A stretch of DNA of 64,000 nt, taken from assembly GCF_021442025.1 (NCBI RefSeq), contig NZ_CP090446.1, forward strand, positions 124,001 through 188,000, given 5' to 3'. Positions 8,445 to 18,959 of the stretch are shown one piece after another. Under the pieces are notes generated by a model. It ran no database searches, had not been told where the DNA came from, and was given only the letters and a program-made list of their open reading frames with translations. Numbering within the stretch: position 1 is the first letter of the stretch; each line of letters begins with the position of its first letter. A program made the position numbers and the translations under genes. The stretch is from Sphingobacterium sp. SRCM116780. GTDB taxonomy: Bacteria > Bacteroidota > Bacteroidia > Sphingobacteriales > Sphingobacteriaceae.

Positions 8445-11400
8445 ATGTATAAAAAGATTTACCAGGTAGGGTTTGCGCTAAGTTTGATGGCGACACCAGC
8501 GTTAGCACAGCAAACAGAATGGCAACAAATCAATAAAGCATACAAGTCCGGAATGGAGTTGTTGGAAAGAGGTAAGTTTACCTCTGCTTCCGAACAATTT
8601 AATCGTGTTGAAGCACTACGTACAAAATCCTCTTTGCAATTAGATGAAACTGAAGAATTGACATTGTTGAAAGAGAATGTTCGTTACTATCAAGCTGTTT
8701 GTGCTTTAGAGTTAGGTGAGACGAATGCGGAAGGTCAATTTCTGAAATATATTAAAGACTATCCGGCAAGTGCCAATGCTAAAGCAGCATATTTCCAAAT
8801 TGGAAAATCTTATTATGCAAAAAAGGATTATGTAAAAGCAATCGAATGGTTTACGAAGATTGAAAGCAAAAATCTTGCAGGTAATGAAAGTTTAGAATAT
8901 CGTTTTAAATTAGGTTATTCTTATTTTACGACTAAAAACTATACCACAGCTAAACCACTCTTTGAAGCATTAAAAGATCAAAAATCTGAATATCAGGAAG
9001 CATCAATCTATTATTATGCCTATTTATGTTATTTAGACGCGGAATATAAAACTGCTTTGAATGAATTTGAACGCTTAAATGGTTCGAAAACATTTGAAAC
9101 AAGTTATCCTTACTATATTACAGCTTTATATTTCTTGGATAAACGTTATGATGATGTTTTGGATTATGCATTACCTATTTTGCAGAGTACAAAACAAGAA
9201 AATGAAACGGAGATGTTCCGTATTGTAGCGGCAACATACTTTATCAAAGGCGATTTAAAATCTGCTAAAAATTACTACGATAAATTTCAAGCACAAGATC
9301 AAGGAAAAACCCAAAATAATCAAGATAGTTATCAAATCGGTTATATCGCTTATAAATTGAAAGATTATGATAAGGCGATTCTGGAGTTGGAGAAAATGAC
9401 GGAACCAGATGCATATTATCAAAGTGCGATGATTACGTTAGGAGATTCATTCTTGAAAAAAGGAAATAAGCAATCTGCACGTAATGCTTTTTTCAAAGCA
9501 TCGAAATTGGATTTTGATAAAGACATGCAAGAAGAAGGTTTATTCAACTATGCTAAACTTTCTTATGAACTAGAATTTCACCAAGTAGCTTTGGCTTCGA
9601 CACAAGAATATTTAAAAACGTATCCAAAGTCAAAACGTCAGGAAGAAGCCAAAACGTTGTTAGCAGAAGTTTTATTAAGCACTAAGAATTACCGCGATGC
9701 GGTTGATATTTTGGAAACTATTCCAAAAAGAGGAAAAGAAGCAAATGCTGCTTATCAAAAAGTAACTTACTACCGTGGTTTAGAATATTATAATGAACGT
9801 GCTTTTGAAAATGCGATTTCTCTCTTTATGCGTTCCGAAGCAAATCGTTATGATGAAGAAATCTATGCTTTAGCAACTTATTGGAAAGCTGAAGCTATGT
9901 ATGAAGTACGTAAGTATGGTGAAGCAGTAACTAATTTTAATAAATTTTTACGTTTACCAGCAGCAAGTAAAACAGATGTGTATAACTATGCTAATTATGC
10001 ATTGGCTTATGCGGCATTTAGAAATGAAAATTACAATACCTCAGCGAATTATTTCGAACGGTTCTTAGCGACTGGCGGTTCTCAAGGAATTGAGCTCAAT
10101 ACCCGTAATGATGCAATTGCTCGTCTTGGAGATTCGTATTTTTCTGCTAAAAACTATGGCAAAGCCATGGAACAATATGATAAGCTGATCAATGCGAAAG
10201 CTGCTAGCCAAGATTATGCCTTATTCCAACGCGGTATCATCCAAGGATTACAAGGTAATAACAATGGCAAGATTGCAACATTGAATTCTGTTATCTCAAA
10301 ATATCCGTCTTCAAATTATGCAGATGATGTTGCTTTTGAGATTCCTTATACTTACTTCTTGATGGGACAGTCAGAGCAGGCGATTTCGGGTTTGCAAACG
10401 ATGGTAGAGAAATACCCGCGTAGTAGTTATGTTCCACGCGCATTGGTAACCATTGGTTTAGTTCAATATAACCAAGATAATAATGACGCGGCATTAAAAA
10501 CTTTCCAACGTGTGGTCGATCAGTATGCAACTACAGACGAAGCGAAGCAAGCGATGCGCTCTATTGAAAATATCTATTTGGATAATAGCGATGCTACTGG
10601 ATATATACAATATGCTACAGGTACCAACATCGGAGACTTACCGAAAGCGGAACAGGATAGCCGTACATTTGCAGTCGCAACGACTTTATTTTCAAGGTCG
10701 AATTATAAAGGTTCGGTAGAAGCTGTGAATGCTTATTTTGATAAATTTCCAAAACCAATTCAAGAGAAATATGCACGTTTTATTCGTGCAGAAAGTAATG
10801 CCGCTTTGGGTAATACCGATGAAGCTCTTCATGATTACAATATTATCTTGAATGATTGGACAAGTGCTTATACTGAGCGTACTTTAGTGAGTGTGTCACA
10901 ATTGTACTTGAAACAGAAAAAATATAATGAGGCGACTCAATTGTTGAAAAAACTTGAGCTGACTTCTGAATATAAATCAAATTATAGCTATGCGATCAAT
11001 AATTTAATGGTCAGCTATTTTGAAATAGGAGATTACAAAGAAGCATTGAACTATTCAACCGCTGTTAAAAACTACGAAAAATCATCAGAAGAAGAGATTG
11101 CAAATGCTTACTTATATGCTGGTAAAGCTTATTTGAAACAAAGCAAACGTACGGAAGCATTAAAGGAATTTAATTTAGCCGCATTAAAGAGCCGTACAAT
11201 TGTTGGCGCAGAAGCACGATACAATGTGGCTTTAATGCAGTATGAGAACAAAGAATACGATTTGGCAATCAAATCAGCATTTGATGTCTCAGACTCCTTT
11301 TCATCGTATGATTATTGGGTAGCGAAAAGCTTTATTTTAATGGCTGATGCATACGTAGGCAAAGGAGATAATTTCCAAGCGAAATCTACTTTAGAAAGTG

Positions 11401-11480
11401 TGATTGAGAACTATGAGGGTAAGGACGATATTTTGCCTACAGCAAAAGCTCGTTTAGAACAATTGAACAAAAAGAAATAG
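8445..11480 (+). CDS. large periplasmic TPR protein
   Basis: 1011 residues. A signal peptide ends near ALAQQ (residue ~22). The rest is a long array of tetratricopeptide-like helical hairpins with recurring patterns such as AYFQIGKSYYAKKDYVKAIEWF and KAEAMYEVRKYGEAVTNFNKF (given here as examples). Such proteins are protein-binding scaffolds of the periplasm or outer membrane. It lies 6 bases upstream of an outer-membrane barrel gene and in line with an ExbB/ExbD/TonB-like group, which suggests a role in envelope assembly or in an energised outer-membrane process. The precise function is unknown. Confidence 0.85.
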   Translation: MYKKIYQVGFALSLMATPALAQQTEWQQINKAYKSGMELLERGKFTSASEQFNRVEALRTKSSLQLDETEELTLLKENVRYYQAVCALELGETNAEGQFLKYIKDYPASANAKAAYFQIGKSYYAKKDYVKAIEWFTKIESKNLAGNESLEYRFKLGYSYFTTKNYTTAKPLFEALKDQKSEYQEASIYYYAYLCYLDAEYKTALNEFERLNGSKTFETSYPYYITALYFLDKRYDDVLDYALPILQSTKQENETEMFRIVAATYFIKGDLKSAKNYYDKFQAQDQGKTQNNQDSYQIGYIAYKLKDYDKAILELEKMTEPDAYYQSAMITLGDSFLKKGNKQSARNAFFKASKLDFDKDMQEEGLFNYAKLSYELEFHQVALASTQEYLKTYPKSKRQEEAKTLLAEVLLSTKNYRDAVDILETIPKRGKEANAAYQKVTYYRGLEYYNERAFENAISLFMRSEANRYDEEIYALATYWKAEAMYEVRKYGEAVTNFNKFLRLPAASKTDVYNYANYALAYAAFRNENYNTSANYFERFLATGGSQGIELNTRNDAIARLGDSYFSAKNYGKAMEQYDKLINAKAASQDYALFQRGIIQGLQGNNNGKIATLNSVISKYPSSNYADDVAFEIPYTYFLMGQSEQAISGLQTMVEKYPRSSYVPRALVTIGLVQYNQDNNDAALKTFQRVVDQYATTDEAKQAMRSIENIYLDNSDATGYIQYATGTNIGDLPKAEQDSRTFAVATTLFSRSNYKGSVEAVNAYFDKFPKPIQEKYARFIRAESNAALGNTDEALHDYNIILNDWTSAYTERTLVSVSQLYLKQKKYNEATQLLKKLELTSEYKSNYSYAINNLMVSYFEIGDYKEALNYSTAVKNYEKSSEEEIANAYLYAGKAYLKQSKRTEALKEFNLAALKSRTIVGAEARYNVALMQYENKEYDLAIKSAFDVSDSFSSYDYWVAKSFILMADAYVGKGDNFQAKSTLESVIENYEGKDDILPTAKARLEQLNKKK

Positions 11481-11486
11481 GAAATA

Positions 11487-13226
11487 ATGAAGAAGTTGCA
11501 CAATACAACAGTGAAGAAATATACATTAGCAACCTTGTTACTGGGAGCTGGACTACCTTCCTTTGCACAAGAAACACCAAAGAAAGTCGACCCTGCAACA
11601 CCAGTGACGATAGATTCTTTTGATGTCGTTCGTGACTATAAGCCTATTCTTGCTGATGCGGTAAAAATCCGTCGTAGCCCTGATATGACCAATAAAAGAG
11701 AGTATCAACCGAAGTTAAGCTACAATAATATAACAGATAAGAAGCTCGACATCAATACGGGTTTGAAAGAATTGAATGTAAAAGAATTACCTTTTTCTCA
11801 ACCTGCAGATCAGACGAGTAATTATATCAAATTAGGTGTTGGTAATTTCAATACCATTTTAGGCGAAGCATACTTAGCTGTTGATAAATTTGAGAACACA
11901 CGCTTTGGATTATTTGCTAAACACTTGAATCAAAAAGGAGATATCGAAGGACAAAAATTTTCTACGCAAGATATTGGTATTTTTGGTCGTCGCGTTTACC
12001 AACCTTTTACTTTAAATGGTACTTTGGGTTATAATCGTTACGCTACAAACTTTTACGGACAGGTGTTTGATCAAACAAACACAACGTTGTTGAATATGAC
12101 ACCAGAACAGCAAACGTTTAATGATATTTACTTTAATGGCGAATTGACTAGTAATGTTGATCCTGAAAAAGAAGGGTCAGTAAGTTACTCTGCTAAAGCA
12201 GATGCCTATTTATTCAAGGATAAGTATAATGCAAAAGAGAATTCCATAGCTATTTCGGGTTATCTGAACAAAAAAATAAATACATTCAATGTTGGTGCTA
12301 ATTTAAGTGCGAGCTTTAATTCGGTAAACGATGAAGTAGCAACGAAAAATCATGTTGCGAATATCAATCCTTATATTCGATTTAAAGGAGATAACTACAA
12401 TGTAACATTAGGCGCTAATTTGGTTTCTGAGTTTGGTGATGTTAGTCGTTTTAATGTGTTTCCAGCTGTAGAAGCTGATTTCGCTTTAGTTCCCCAATAT
12501 GCACATTTATTTGCAGGAGTAAATGGAGGTGTGAAACAAGGTTCTCTTCGTGGATTTGCGAAAGAAAATCCATATTTAAATAGTGGTATTGACATTCAGA
12601 ATACTCTTGAAAAACTACATGTATATGGTGGTATTAAAGGAAATGCAGGAGCCAACTTTGGTTATAAAGTAAAAGTGTTCTACAAACAGATCGAAGGACT
12701 TCCATTATTTGTCAATAGTGCTGATACAGTATCGAATGGAGGATTTGTACCTTATAAATTCGATGTTGTATACGATGGCTTAGGCAACAAAGCAACACAT
12801 TTTGGTGTAGAAGGTGAAATCAATATTCGTTTATCACAATTGGTTAATCTTGGTGGAAAAATCAATATTGATGACTATAAAGTGACTACTTATGAGGAAG
12901 CTTGGTCATTGCCAAAATTCCGTTTCTTAGCCAATGCAAGATTCAATATATCAGATAAATTCTTTGTAGATGCTGAGTTGTCAACACAAGGTCAGACCTA
13001 TGCATTAGCATATGATTACGTTGATGGAACCAATCGCTCAGCAACTGCTTCGAAAGTAACGATACCTTCTTTTGCAGATTTTAATGCAGGAGCAGAATAC
13101 CGTATTAAAAAACAATTAGGTGTATTTGTAAAAGCAAATAATATCTTTGGAAAAGAATACGAACGTTATTTATATTATCCACGTTTAGGTTTTAACGTAA
13201 TTGGTGGTATAAACTTTTCTTTTTAA
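11487..13226 (+). CDS. outer-membrane beta-barrel protein, TonB-receptor-like, no plug
   Basis: 579 residues. The signal peptide ends at SFAQ (residue ~27). A short linker (VDPATPVTIDSFDVVRDYKP) is followed by alternating polar/hydrophobic strands with many aromatic residues, and the protein ends in the aromatic beta-signal INFSF. There is no N-terminal plug, so it is shorter than a full TonB-dependent receptor. The late segment (KKQLGVFVKANNIFGKEYERY) resembles the last strands of TonB-dependent receptors. It is co-transcribed with the TPR gene just upstream, and the two probably act together at the outer membrane. Ligand unknown. Confidence 0.75.
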   Translation: MKKLHNTTVKKYTLATLLLGAGLPSFAQETPKKVDPATPVTIDSFDVVRDYKPILADAVKIRRSPDMTNKREYQPKLSYNNITDKKLDINTGLKELNVKELPFSQPADQTSNYIKLGVGNFNTILGEAYLAVDKFENTRFGLFAKHLNQKGDIEGQKFSTQDIGIFGRRVYQPFTLNGTLGYNRYATNFYGQVFDQTNTTLLNMTPEQQTFNDIYFNGELTSNVDPEKEGSVSYSAKADAYLFKDKYNAKENSIAISGYLNKKINTFNVGANLSASFNSVNDEVATKNHVANINPYIRFKGDNYNVTLGANLVSEFGDVSRFNVFPAVEADFALVPQYAHLFAGVNGGVKQGSLRGFAKENPYLNSGIDIQNTLEKLHVYGGIKGNAGANFGYKVKVFYKQIEGLPLFVNSADTVSNGGFVPYKFDVVYDGLGNKATHFGVEGEINIRLSQLVNLGGKINIDDYKVTTYEEAWSLPKFRFLANARFNISDKFFVDAELSTQGQTYALAYDYVDGTNRSATASKVTIPSFADFNAGAEYRIKKQLGVFVKANNIFGKEYERYLYYPRLGFNVIGGINFSF

Positions 13227-13269
13227 TACAAGAAGATGATAACTTTGCGAAGGCAAACAATGAATAAGA

Positions 13270-14463
13270 ATGAATTTAGGTAAAAATATCAATAGTTTAT
13301 TAAAGCGTTACCCAGAAGTTTACGTCAAGGGCTTAGGTGTGTTCAAAAGGAAACATTCTGCGGCGCAGTTCGATAAGCAACGGGCATTATTTTTACCCCC
13401 TATTTCTTACGTAGAATTTGATTCGACAGGAGGAGAAGGATTTAATTTTATTCATTATATCCAACAGCAACAAAACTTGAATCTGGATGCTGCAACAGCT
13501 GTATTGCAACAGGCCGTTGCAGATTTAAAAGATCAATTAATACAAAATGGACAAGCTAAACTAGAAGATTTAGGGCATATTGTTAGTTATGGCTCTAGTT
13601 TAGTCTTTAAACCTTTAGATTTAACTGGTTTCAATTTTGAGCCTGTTCAACATGTTGTTGCTGCAGAAATCGAAACTGTTATTCCAGATCGAGAATTAGC
13701 GGAAATTCTTCCCTTACATGCAGTTGAAGAGAAAAGTACGGTAATAGCAGAATCGTATAAGGCAGCTGATGAACAAACGGAGGAAAGTTCTGATATTATC
13801 GCAGATGCTGTATTGATTGACGAAGAAACTTCTTTAGCTTCTCCTGTTTTAGAGAAATCTATCTCTTCAGAAGAAGTCTCGAAGGATGTCGAATCACCCG
13901 TAGAGCATACAGATCTATACCAGGAAGAAGATAGTCCTAAGTCAAATACCATCTGGTATTATATTTCAGCAGCCATCATTGTTGTTGTATCTGTTATTGT
14001 GGCTTTTTTACTAAATCCTTCCTTGAAAGATCAGCTATTGAGCACAAAAAAGGCAGCTCCTCATGTAGCTACAGTTCCTGTTGATACTTTATCAAAAATA
14101 GATAGCATACAACCGAAACAAGATGCTATTCCAGTATCTGATACGGTTAATGTTGATAGTACGGCTCAACGTATCGGAGTACATCAAGAGACGACTGCTG
14201 TTGTGCAAGAATCTGTGCCTCTTGGACGACCTAATTACCAATTGGTTATTGGTGCACATAAAACAATGGCATTAGCAGAAGCAGAAGCAGTCGCCTTACG
14301 TAAAAAAGGTTATACAACCGTGCGTGCGATTGGTGGTCGATTTAAAAAAAATAAAAAACGCGTAATTTGGAATACCTATATGACAAAAGATGAAGCCGAA
14401 CGTGATCAGGCAACTGTCGTGAAAACTTTCTCTGGGGCATGGGTTGAAAAAATAGCAAAATAG
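13270..14463 (+). CDS. HU-CCDC81-like and SPOR domain inner-membrane protein
   Basis: 397 residues in three parts. Residues ~1-120 match the HU/CCDC81-type domain common in Bacteroidota. A low-complexity acidic linker follows, then one transmembrane helix near residues 227-250 (IWYYISAAIIVVVSVIVAFL). A SPOR domain occupies about 317-397 (YQLVIGAHKTMALAEAEAVA). SPOR domains bind denuded peptidoglycan at division sites. The HU-like domain should face the cytoplasm and SPOR the periplasm, so the protein may link DNA or a cytoplasmic partner to the septal wall. It is followed closely by exbB. Confidence 0.8.
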   Translation: MNLGKNINSLLKRYPEVYVKGLGVFKRKHSAAQFDKQRALFLPPISYVEFDSTGGEGFNFIHYIQQQQNLNLDAATAVLQQAVADLKDQLIQNGQAKLEDLGHIVSYGSSLVFKPLDLTGFNFEPVQHVVAAEIETVIPDRELAEILPLHAVEEKSTVIAESYKAADEQTEESSDIIADAVLIDEETSLASPVLEKSISSEEVSKDVESPVEHTDLYQEEDSPKSNTIWYYISAAIIVVVSVIVAFLLNPSLKDQLLSTKKAAPHVATVPVDTLSKIDSIQPKQDAIPVSDTVNVDSTAQRIGVHQETTAVVQESVPLGRPNYQLVIGAHKTMALAEAEAVALRKKGYTTVRAIGGRFKKNKKRVIWNTYMTKDEAERDQATVVKTFSGAWVEKIAK

Positions 14464-14497
14464 TCTAGTATACACATTTTTAAAATTATAAATTATT

Positions 14498-15199
14498 ATG
14501 TCATTGATTCAGAGCGACAGCAATCTTTTGGACACCCTTAATCAGGCTGCACAACAAGCAGTTCCAGTAGTAAAAGAAGAAAATTTGAGTTTAATCCAAA
14601 TGATGATGAAAGGGGGATGGATTATGGTTCCAATCTTACTTTTATTGTTTATAGCATTGATTATCTTTTTTGAACGTTATTTGACTATTCGTAAAGCAGC
14701 AAAATATGATGTTTCATTGATGTCACAGGTGAAAGGAAATGTCCTTTCTGGAAAACTGGACGCTGCGTTAGCGGTTTGTCGTTCAAGCAACTCTGCGTTG
14801 GGGCGTATGTTACAAAAAGGATTATTACGTGTGGGTCGTCCAATCAAAGATATTGAAGGAGCTATTGAAAACGTAGGTAAACTTGAGGTCGCTAAATTGG
14901 AAAAAAACATCAACATTTTAGGTATCATCGCCGGGATTGCACCTATGCTTGGGTTCGTTGGAACTATTTTTGGGGTAATTACAATCTTTCATGACGTCGA
15001 AATGGCGGGCGGTATTGACATCGGTTCTGTATCAGGTGGTCTTTATGTAAAAATGGTTGCTTCAGCATCTGGTTTAACAGTTGGTATCCTTGCTTATATT
15101 GGTTACCATATCTTAAACATGATGGTGGAACGTTTGATCTTACGTATGGAAACAGATGCAGTAGAATTTATTGATTTATTAGATGAGCCTGGCGTGTAA
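14498..15199 (+). CDS. exbB: MotA/TolQ/ExbB proton channel protein
   Basis: 233 residues with three hydrophobic helices: about 45-68, 142-165 and 190-213. The second carries GIIAGIAPMLGFVGTIFGVI, the classic MotA/TolQ/ExbB channel signature. With ExbD it forms the proton-driven motor that energises TonB- or Tol-type proteins. exbD and a TonB-like gene follow in the same orientation. It could also serve a Tol-like role, but the context favours ExbB. Confidence 0.92.
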   Translation: MSLIQSDSNLLDTLNQAAQQAVPVVKEENLSLIQMMMKGGWIMVPILLLLFIALIIFFERYLTIRKAAKYDVSLMSQVKGNVLSGKLDAALAVCRSSNSALGRMLQKGLLRVGRPIKDIEGAIENVGKLEVAKLEKNINILGIIAGIAPMLGFVGTIFGVITIFHDVEMAGGIDIGSVSGGLYVKMVASASGLTVGILAYIGYHILNMMVERLILRMETDAVEFIDLLDEPGV

Positions 15200-15242
15200 T
15201 TGCTTAGGATTTTAGCTAATTAATCATTTAAAATTTAGGATA

Positions 15243-15650
15243 ATGAATTTAAGAAGTAGAAAAAATAAACCAACAGCAGAAGTGCATACTTCTGCATTGA
15301 ACGATATCATGTTCTTTTTGATGTTGTTCTTTCTGTTGGCATCTGCTGTTGCCAATCCGCAAGTTGTGAAGTTACTGCTTCCAAAATCTAGCGCTGGAGA
15401 ACAGTCTGTATCGAAAAAAACATTGACAGTGTCCATTACCTCTGATCTAGCGTATCATGTCGATAAGGCTGTAGTGCCTTACGAAGCATTGGAAGCAGCT
15501 ATTCAGTCGCAAATACGAACTGGAGAAGAGTTGACGATCATGATGTATGTGGATAATACCGTACCCATTCAAAATGTAATTTCTGTGATGGATATTGCAA
15601 ACCGTTTGAAAATAAAAGTTGTTCTGGCGACCGAACCAAAGAAGGATTAA
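15243..15650 (+). CDS. exbD: ExbD/TolR family biopolymer transport protein
   Basis: 135 residues: a short cytoplasmic N-terminus, one membrane helix (residues ~21-40) starting with LNDIMFFLMLFFLLAS, whose aspartate is the proton-carrying residue of the family, and a periplasmic domain. It is the partner of the ExbB encoded 43 bases upstream. Confidence 0.92.
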   Translation: MNLRSRKNKPTAEVHTSALNDIMFFLMLFFLLASAVANPQVVKLLLPKSSAGEQSVSKKTLTVSITSDLAYHVDKAVVPYEALEAAIQSQIRTGEELTIMMYVDNTVPIQNVISVMDIANRLKIKVVLATEPKKD

Positions 15651-15711
15651 GTATCATTTAAACTTTCTAAAAGGTTTACGCTCTAATTTTAAGAAATAGG
15701 AGATATAATAC

Positions 15712-16539
15712 ATGGCTTACCATCTTCAACATGAGGAAAATAACTTCCCGAAGGCTTTAGGGATTGCCACTGCCATAATGGGGATTTTGGTTTTGATAAG
15801 TTTCTTTATCATTTTTGGTACTAAGGTACCAGACGAATACGGTATGGGTGGCATGATTGTGAATTATGGTACAGCTGAGGAAGGGATGGGAGAAGATTAT
15901 ATGAGTGTGGAGGAACCTTCGGTGGATCCAAATGCCAATAATGTAAAACCTGATCGTGTCGTGCCAGAAGAGATTCCTACGCCAACACCTTCTCAACAAG
16001 TGGCTGATAAAACTGTGGTTACACAAGATGTAGAAGATGCCCCTGCTGTGACAAAATCAACAAAAGCTGTCAAAACTGTGGCACCTGAAACAACGAAGGA
16101 AATCAAGGATAGTAAACCAACAGTCAATTCAAATGCACTTTATAAGGGCAAGAAGAATAATGGGACAGGTTCAGGTGATGGTACAGGTACAGTTCCTGGG
16201 AATCAAGGAAGTAAATTGGGCGATCCTTTGGCAAGTAATTATGGTGCAGGCGGTTCTGGTAATGGAAACATGATGCTTTCTATAGAAAACAGAAGTTTTA
16301 CCCAAAGACCTAAAATAGATGATAATGGACAGCAAGCTGGTAAGGTTGCTGTTGAGTTTCGCGTGAATCAATCAGGTGTGATTATCTATGCTCGCGCAGG
16401 AGTGAAAGGAACAACGATTACAGATCCAGGTTTGTTGGAAAAATGTGAACAAGCTGTTCGTGGAGCTCGCTTGAATCAATTAGCAAATGCGCCTGATTCT
16501 CAAACAGGCAGAATTGTATTCAATTTTAAATTAAGATAA
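15712..16539 (+). CDS. TonB-like energy transducer
   Basis: 275 residues. One N-terminal membrane helix (about 18-40, IATAIMGILVLISFFIIFG) is followed by a Pro/Val/Thr/Lys-rich linker (about 75-160) and a Gly/Ser/Asn-rich stretch. The C-terminal part (about 190-275) has a TonB-like pattern (VAVEFRVNQSGVIIYARAGV). The layout matches a TonB protein that spans the periplasm and couples the ExbB/ExbD motor to outer-membrane partners. The C-terminal domain is divergent, hence the family name without a gene symbol. Confidence 0.8.
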   Translation: MAYHLQHEENNFPKALGIATAIMGILVLISFFIIFGTKVPDEYGMGGMIVNYGTAEEGMGEDYMSVEEPSVDPNANNVKPDRVVPEEIPTPTPSQQVADKTVVTQDVEDAPAVTKSTKAVKTVAPETTKEIKDSKPTVNSNALYKGKKNNGTGSGDGTGTVPGNQGSKLGDPLASNYGAGGSGNGNMMLSIENRSFTQRPKIDDNGQQAGKVAVEFRVNQSGVIIYARAGVKGTTITDPGLLEKCEQAVRGARLNQLANAPDSQTGRIVFNFKLR

Positions 16540-16552
16540 AAATTCATTGTCA

Positions 16553-17857
16553 ATGAATAACTATAAGGAGGTAATCGAGTATCTATATGCTCGATTACCT
16601 ATGTTTACCCGTGACGGGGCATCTGCATTTAAAAAGGATTTAGATAATACCCTGGCATTCCTACAAGCGCTAGGTAATCCACAACATAAATTTAAATCCA
16701 TTCATATTGCAGGCACCAATGGGAAGGGATCTTCTTCTCATATGTTAGCTTCTATCTTTTCTGAAGCGGGATACAAAACCGCCTTATATACATCACCGCA
16801 TTTACTTGATTTTAGAGAACGTATTCGCATCGATGGTCAGATGGTGAACCAGCAGTTTGTGATTGATTTTGTACATACGCACCGTGCATTGATCGAAGAA
16901 ATTCAACCTTCCTTTTTTGAAGTGACCGTGGCTATGGCTTTTGATTTCTTTTCAAAACAAGCAGTTGATATTGCCATCATTGAAGTAGGATTAGGTGGTC
17001 GTCTCGACTCTACTAATGTGATCCAGCCTTTAGTTTCGTTGATCACCAATATTGGTTTTGATCATATGAATATGTTGGGTAATACACTTGCTGAAATTGC
17101 TTTTGAAAAAGCAGGCATCATCAAAGAGAATACACCAGTTGTAGTTTCTGAATATCAGCTCGAAACAGCACCTGTATTTATTGCTAAAGCAAATCAGGAA
17201 CATGCAGCGTTGGTATTCGCATCCGAATCCTTGACAGCGACTATTGTTGCTTCAGATGAAGATTATCTGGTCGTCCAAGTTGCCGATAAAGATGGGGAAG
17301 CAGAAGAGTACGAATTGGATTTAAAAGGCACGTATCAATCTAAAAATATCTTAGGTGTTTTGCAGGTGGTTGAACAGATGCGTATACTGGGATACAATCT
17401 GCCATTACCTGCTGTTAAAAGTGCGTTGAAAAAAGTACAAGCATTTACAGGTTTACAAGGTCGTTGGCAAACGCTGTCGAAACAACCATTTGTCATTTGT
17501 GATACTGGACATAATGAAGACGGTATTCAAGTCGTGCTTGAAAATTTAGCCAGAACGACCTTTACTCAATTGCATTTTGTGATTGGCGCGATGCGTGATA
17601 AGGATCTAGGACATATATTGCCGTTATTACCAAAAGATGCTATTTATTATTTTAGCAATCCGGATATGCCAAGGGCTATGCCTGCTGAAGAGCTTGCCGA
17701 GCAAGGACATGCTTTCGGATTAGTAGGAAAGGCTTATGGACTTGTTTTGAAAGCTTTTGAAGCCGCTCAGGCAAATTATCAAGAAGGAGATTTAATCTTT
17801 GTTGGCGGAAGCAATTTTGTTGTCTCTGAGGTATTAGCAAACGGTCTTAGCCTTTAA
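16553..17857 (+). CDS. folC: folylpolyglutamate synthase / dihydrofolate synthase
   Basis: 434 residues from the ATG at 16553; a TTG two codons upstream is the less likely start. The Mur-ligase-type P-loop HIAGTNGKGSSSHMLASI (around residue 50) and the FolC signature TSPHLLDFRERI follow in order; GLGGRLDSTNV lies near residue 145, and DTGHNEDGI near 320. It adds glutamate to folates in the cytoplasm. The gene begins 13 bases after the TonB-like gene and may be read with it, although the function is unrelated. Confidence 0.94.
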   Translation: MNNYKEVIEYLYARLPMFTRDGASAFKKDLDNTLAFLQALGNPQHKFKSIHIAGTNGKGSSSHMLASIFSEAGYKTALYTSPHLLDFRERIRIDGQMVNQQFVIDFVHTHRALIEEIQPSFFEVTVAMAFDFFSKQAVDIAIIEVGLGGRLDSTNVIQPLVSLITNIGFDHMNMLGNTLAEIAFEKAGIIKENTPVVVSEYQLETAPVFIAKANQEHAALVFASESLTATIVASDEDYLVVQVADKDGEAEEYELDLKGTYQSKNILGVLQVVEQMRILGYNLPLPAVKSALKKVQAFTGLQGRWQTLSKQPFVICDTGHNEDGIQVVLENLARTTFTQLHFVIGAMRDKDLGHILPLLPKDAIYYFSNPDMPRAMPAEELAEQGHAFGLVGKAYGLVLKAFEAAQANYQEGDLIFVGGSNFVVSEVLANGLSL

Positions 17858-17862
17858 ATAAA

Positions 17863-17926
17863 AGATATGAGACTTTAGATTTGGGAGTATATTAATCTAT
17901 TATCTCAAATCTCTCCTCTCATATCT
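17863..17926. terminator. probable two-way terminator between folC and ansA
   Basis: AGATATGAG at 17863-17871 and CTCATATCT at 17918-17926 form the outer arms of an inverted repeat, with inner pairing of AGATTTG and CAAATCT. It lies between two convergent genes. T runs are weak. Confidence 0.5.
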
Positions 17927-17931
17927 ATTAA

Positions 17932-18951
17932 TTAGTCATTAATGGTCAATTCGCCTCTGATATTTTTCTCTATCCAATACGCGACATCTTGTTGTCCTTC
18001 AAATTCACCCTGTAGATACATAAGCTTCGTTACCGCAGCTTCAAATGTCATATCATAACCATTCAGTACTCCTATTGCTTTCAAGCCTGTACTGGTCTCG
18101 TATCGACCCAACTCCACAGAACCAACTTTACACTGCGATATATTGACAATGTTTTTCCCGTTATCAATCGCTTCTTTTAGTAAGTCCAAAAACCATTGAT
18201 CCGTCGTCGTATTTCCAGAACCAAAAGTTTCCATCACAATAGCACGCACATCGGCATTCAAAATGGATTTGATTGTATTGGGACTGATGCCAGGAAATAA
18301 TTTCAGAACAGCGACCCGATCATCTAGTCTTGTGTGTAAAATAAACTCCTTATCCCGATTGTCCAGTAAGGCTTCCTGATTGTATTGCAGGTGAATACCC
18401 GCTTCAACAAGAACAGGGTAATTTGGCGATCGGAACGCTTCAAATTTTGCTGAATTGTATTTGAAAGAACGATTTCCTCGGAATAATTTATTATCAAATA
18501 GAATACAAACTTCTTGAATCATGGATACACCCAGATGTTTGGTTGAAGCAATTTCCAAGGCGGTCATCATGTTTTCACGGGCATCGGTACGGATTTCTCC
18601 GATTGGCAATTGCGATCCGGATAAGATGACAGGTTTTTGCAGACCTTCGAGCATAAAACTCAAGACAGACGCAGAAAATGACATCGTATCCGATCCATGT
18701 AAGATCACAAACCCATCATAATCATCGTAATTATTTTTAATAATTTGTGCCATTTCAATCCAAATTTCAGGCTTCATATTGGAAGAATCAATAATTGGAC
18801 TGAAAGAGTGTACAGTCAATTTATAGTTTAATCGACTGAGATCCGGAAGATTGCGTTTGATCAGTTCAAAGTCGAAAGGAACGAATGTTCCCGTTTCGTC
18901 TTTCACCATTCCAATGGTTCCGCCCGTGTATATGATAAATATATTATGCAT
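17932..18951 (-). CDS. ansA: type I (cytoplasmic) L-asparaginase
   Basis: 339 residues, without a signal peptide. Both catalytic threonine motifs are present: TGGTIGM at residues 9-15 and HGSDTM at 85-90. The C-terminal half shows the AnsA pattern VRAIVMETFGSGNTTT. It hydrolyses asparagine to aspartate and ammonia. It lies 8 bases downstream of the TatD-family gene on the same strand and is probably co-transcribed with it. Confidence 0.93.
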   Translation of the reverse strand: MHNIFIIYTGGTIGMVKDETGTFVPFDFELIKRNLPDLSRLNYKLTVHSFSPIIDSSNMKPEIWIEMAQIIKNNYDDYDGFVILHGSDTMSFSASVLSFMLEGLQKPVILSGSQLPIGEIRTDARENMMTALEIASTKHLGVSMIQEVCILFDNKLFRGNRSFKYNSAKFEAFRSPNYPVLVEAGIHLQYNQEALLDNRDKEFILHTRLDDRVAVLKLFPGISPNTIKSILNADVRAIVMETFGSGNTTTDQWFLDLLKEAIDNGKNIVNISQCKVGSVELGRYETSTGLKAIGVLNGYDMTFEAAVTKLMYLQGEFEGQQDVAYWIEKNIRGELTIND

Positions 18952-18959
18952 GTTATGAG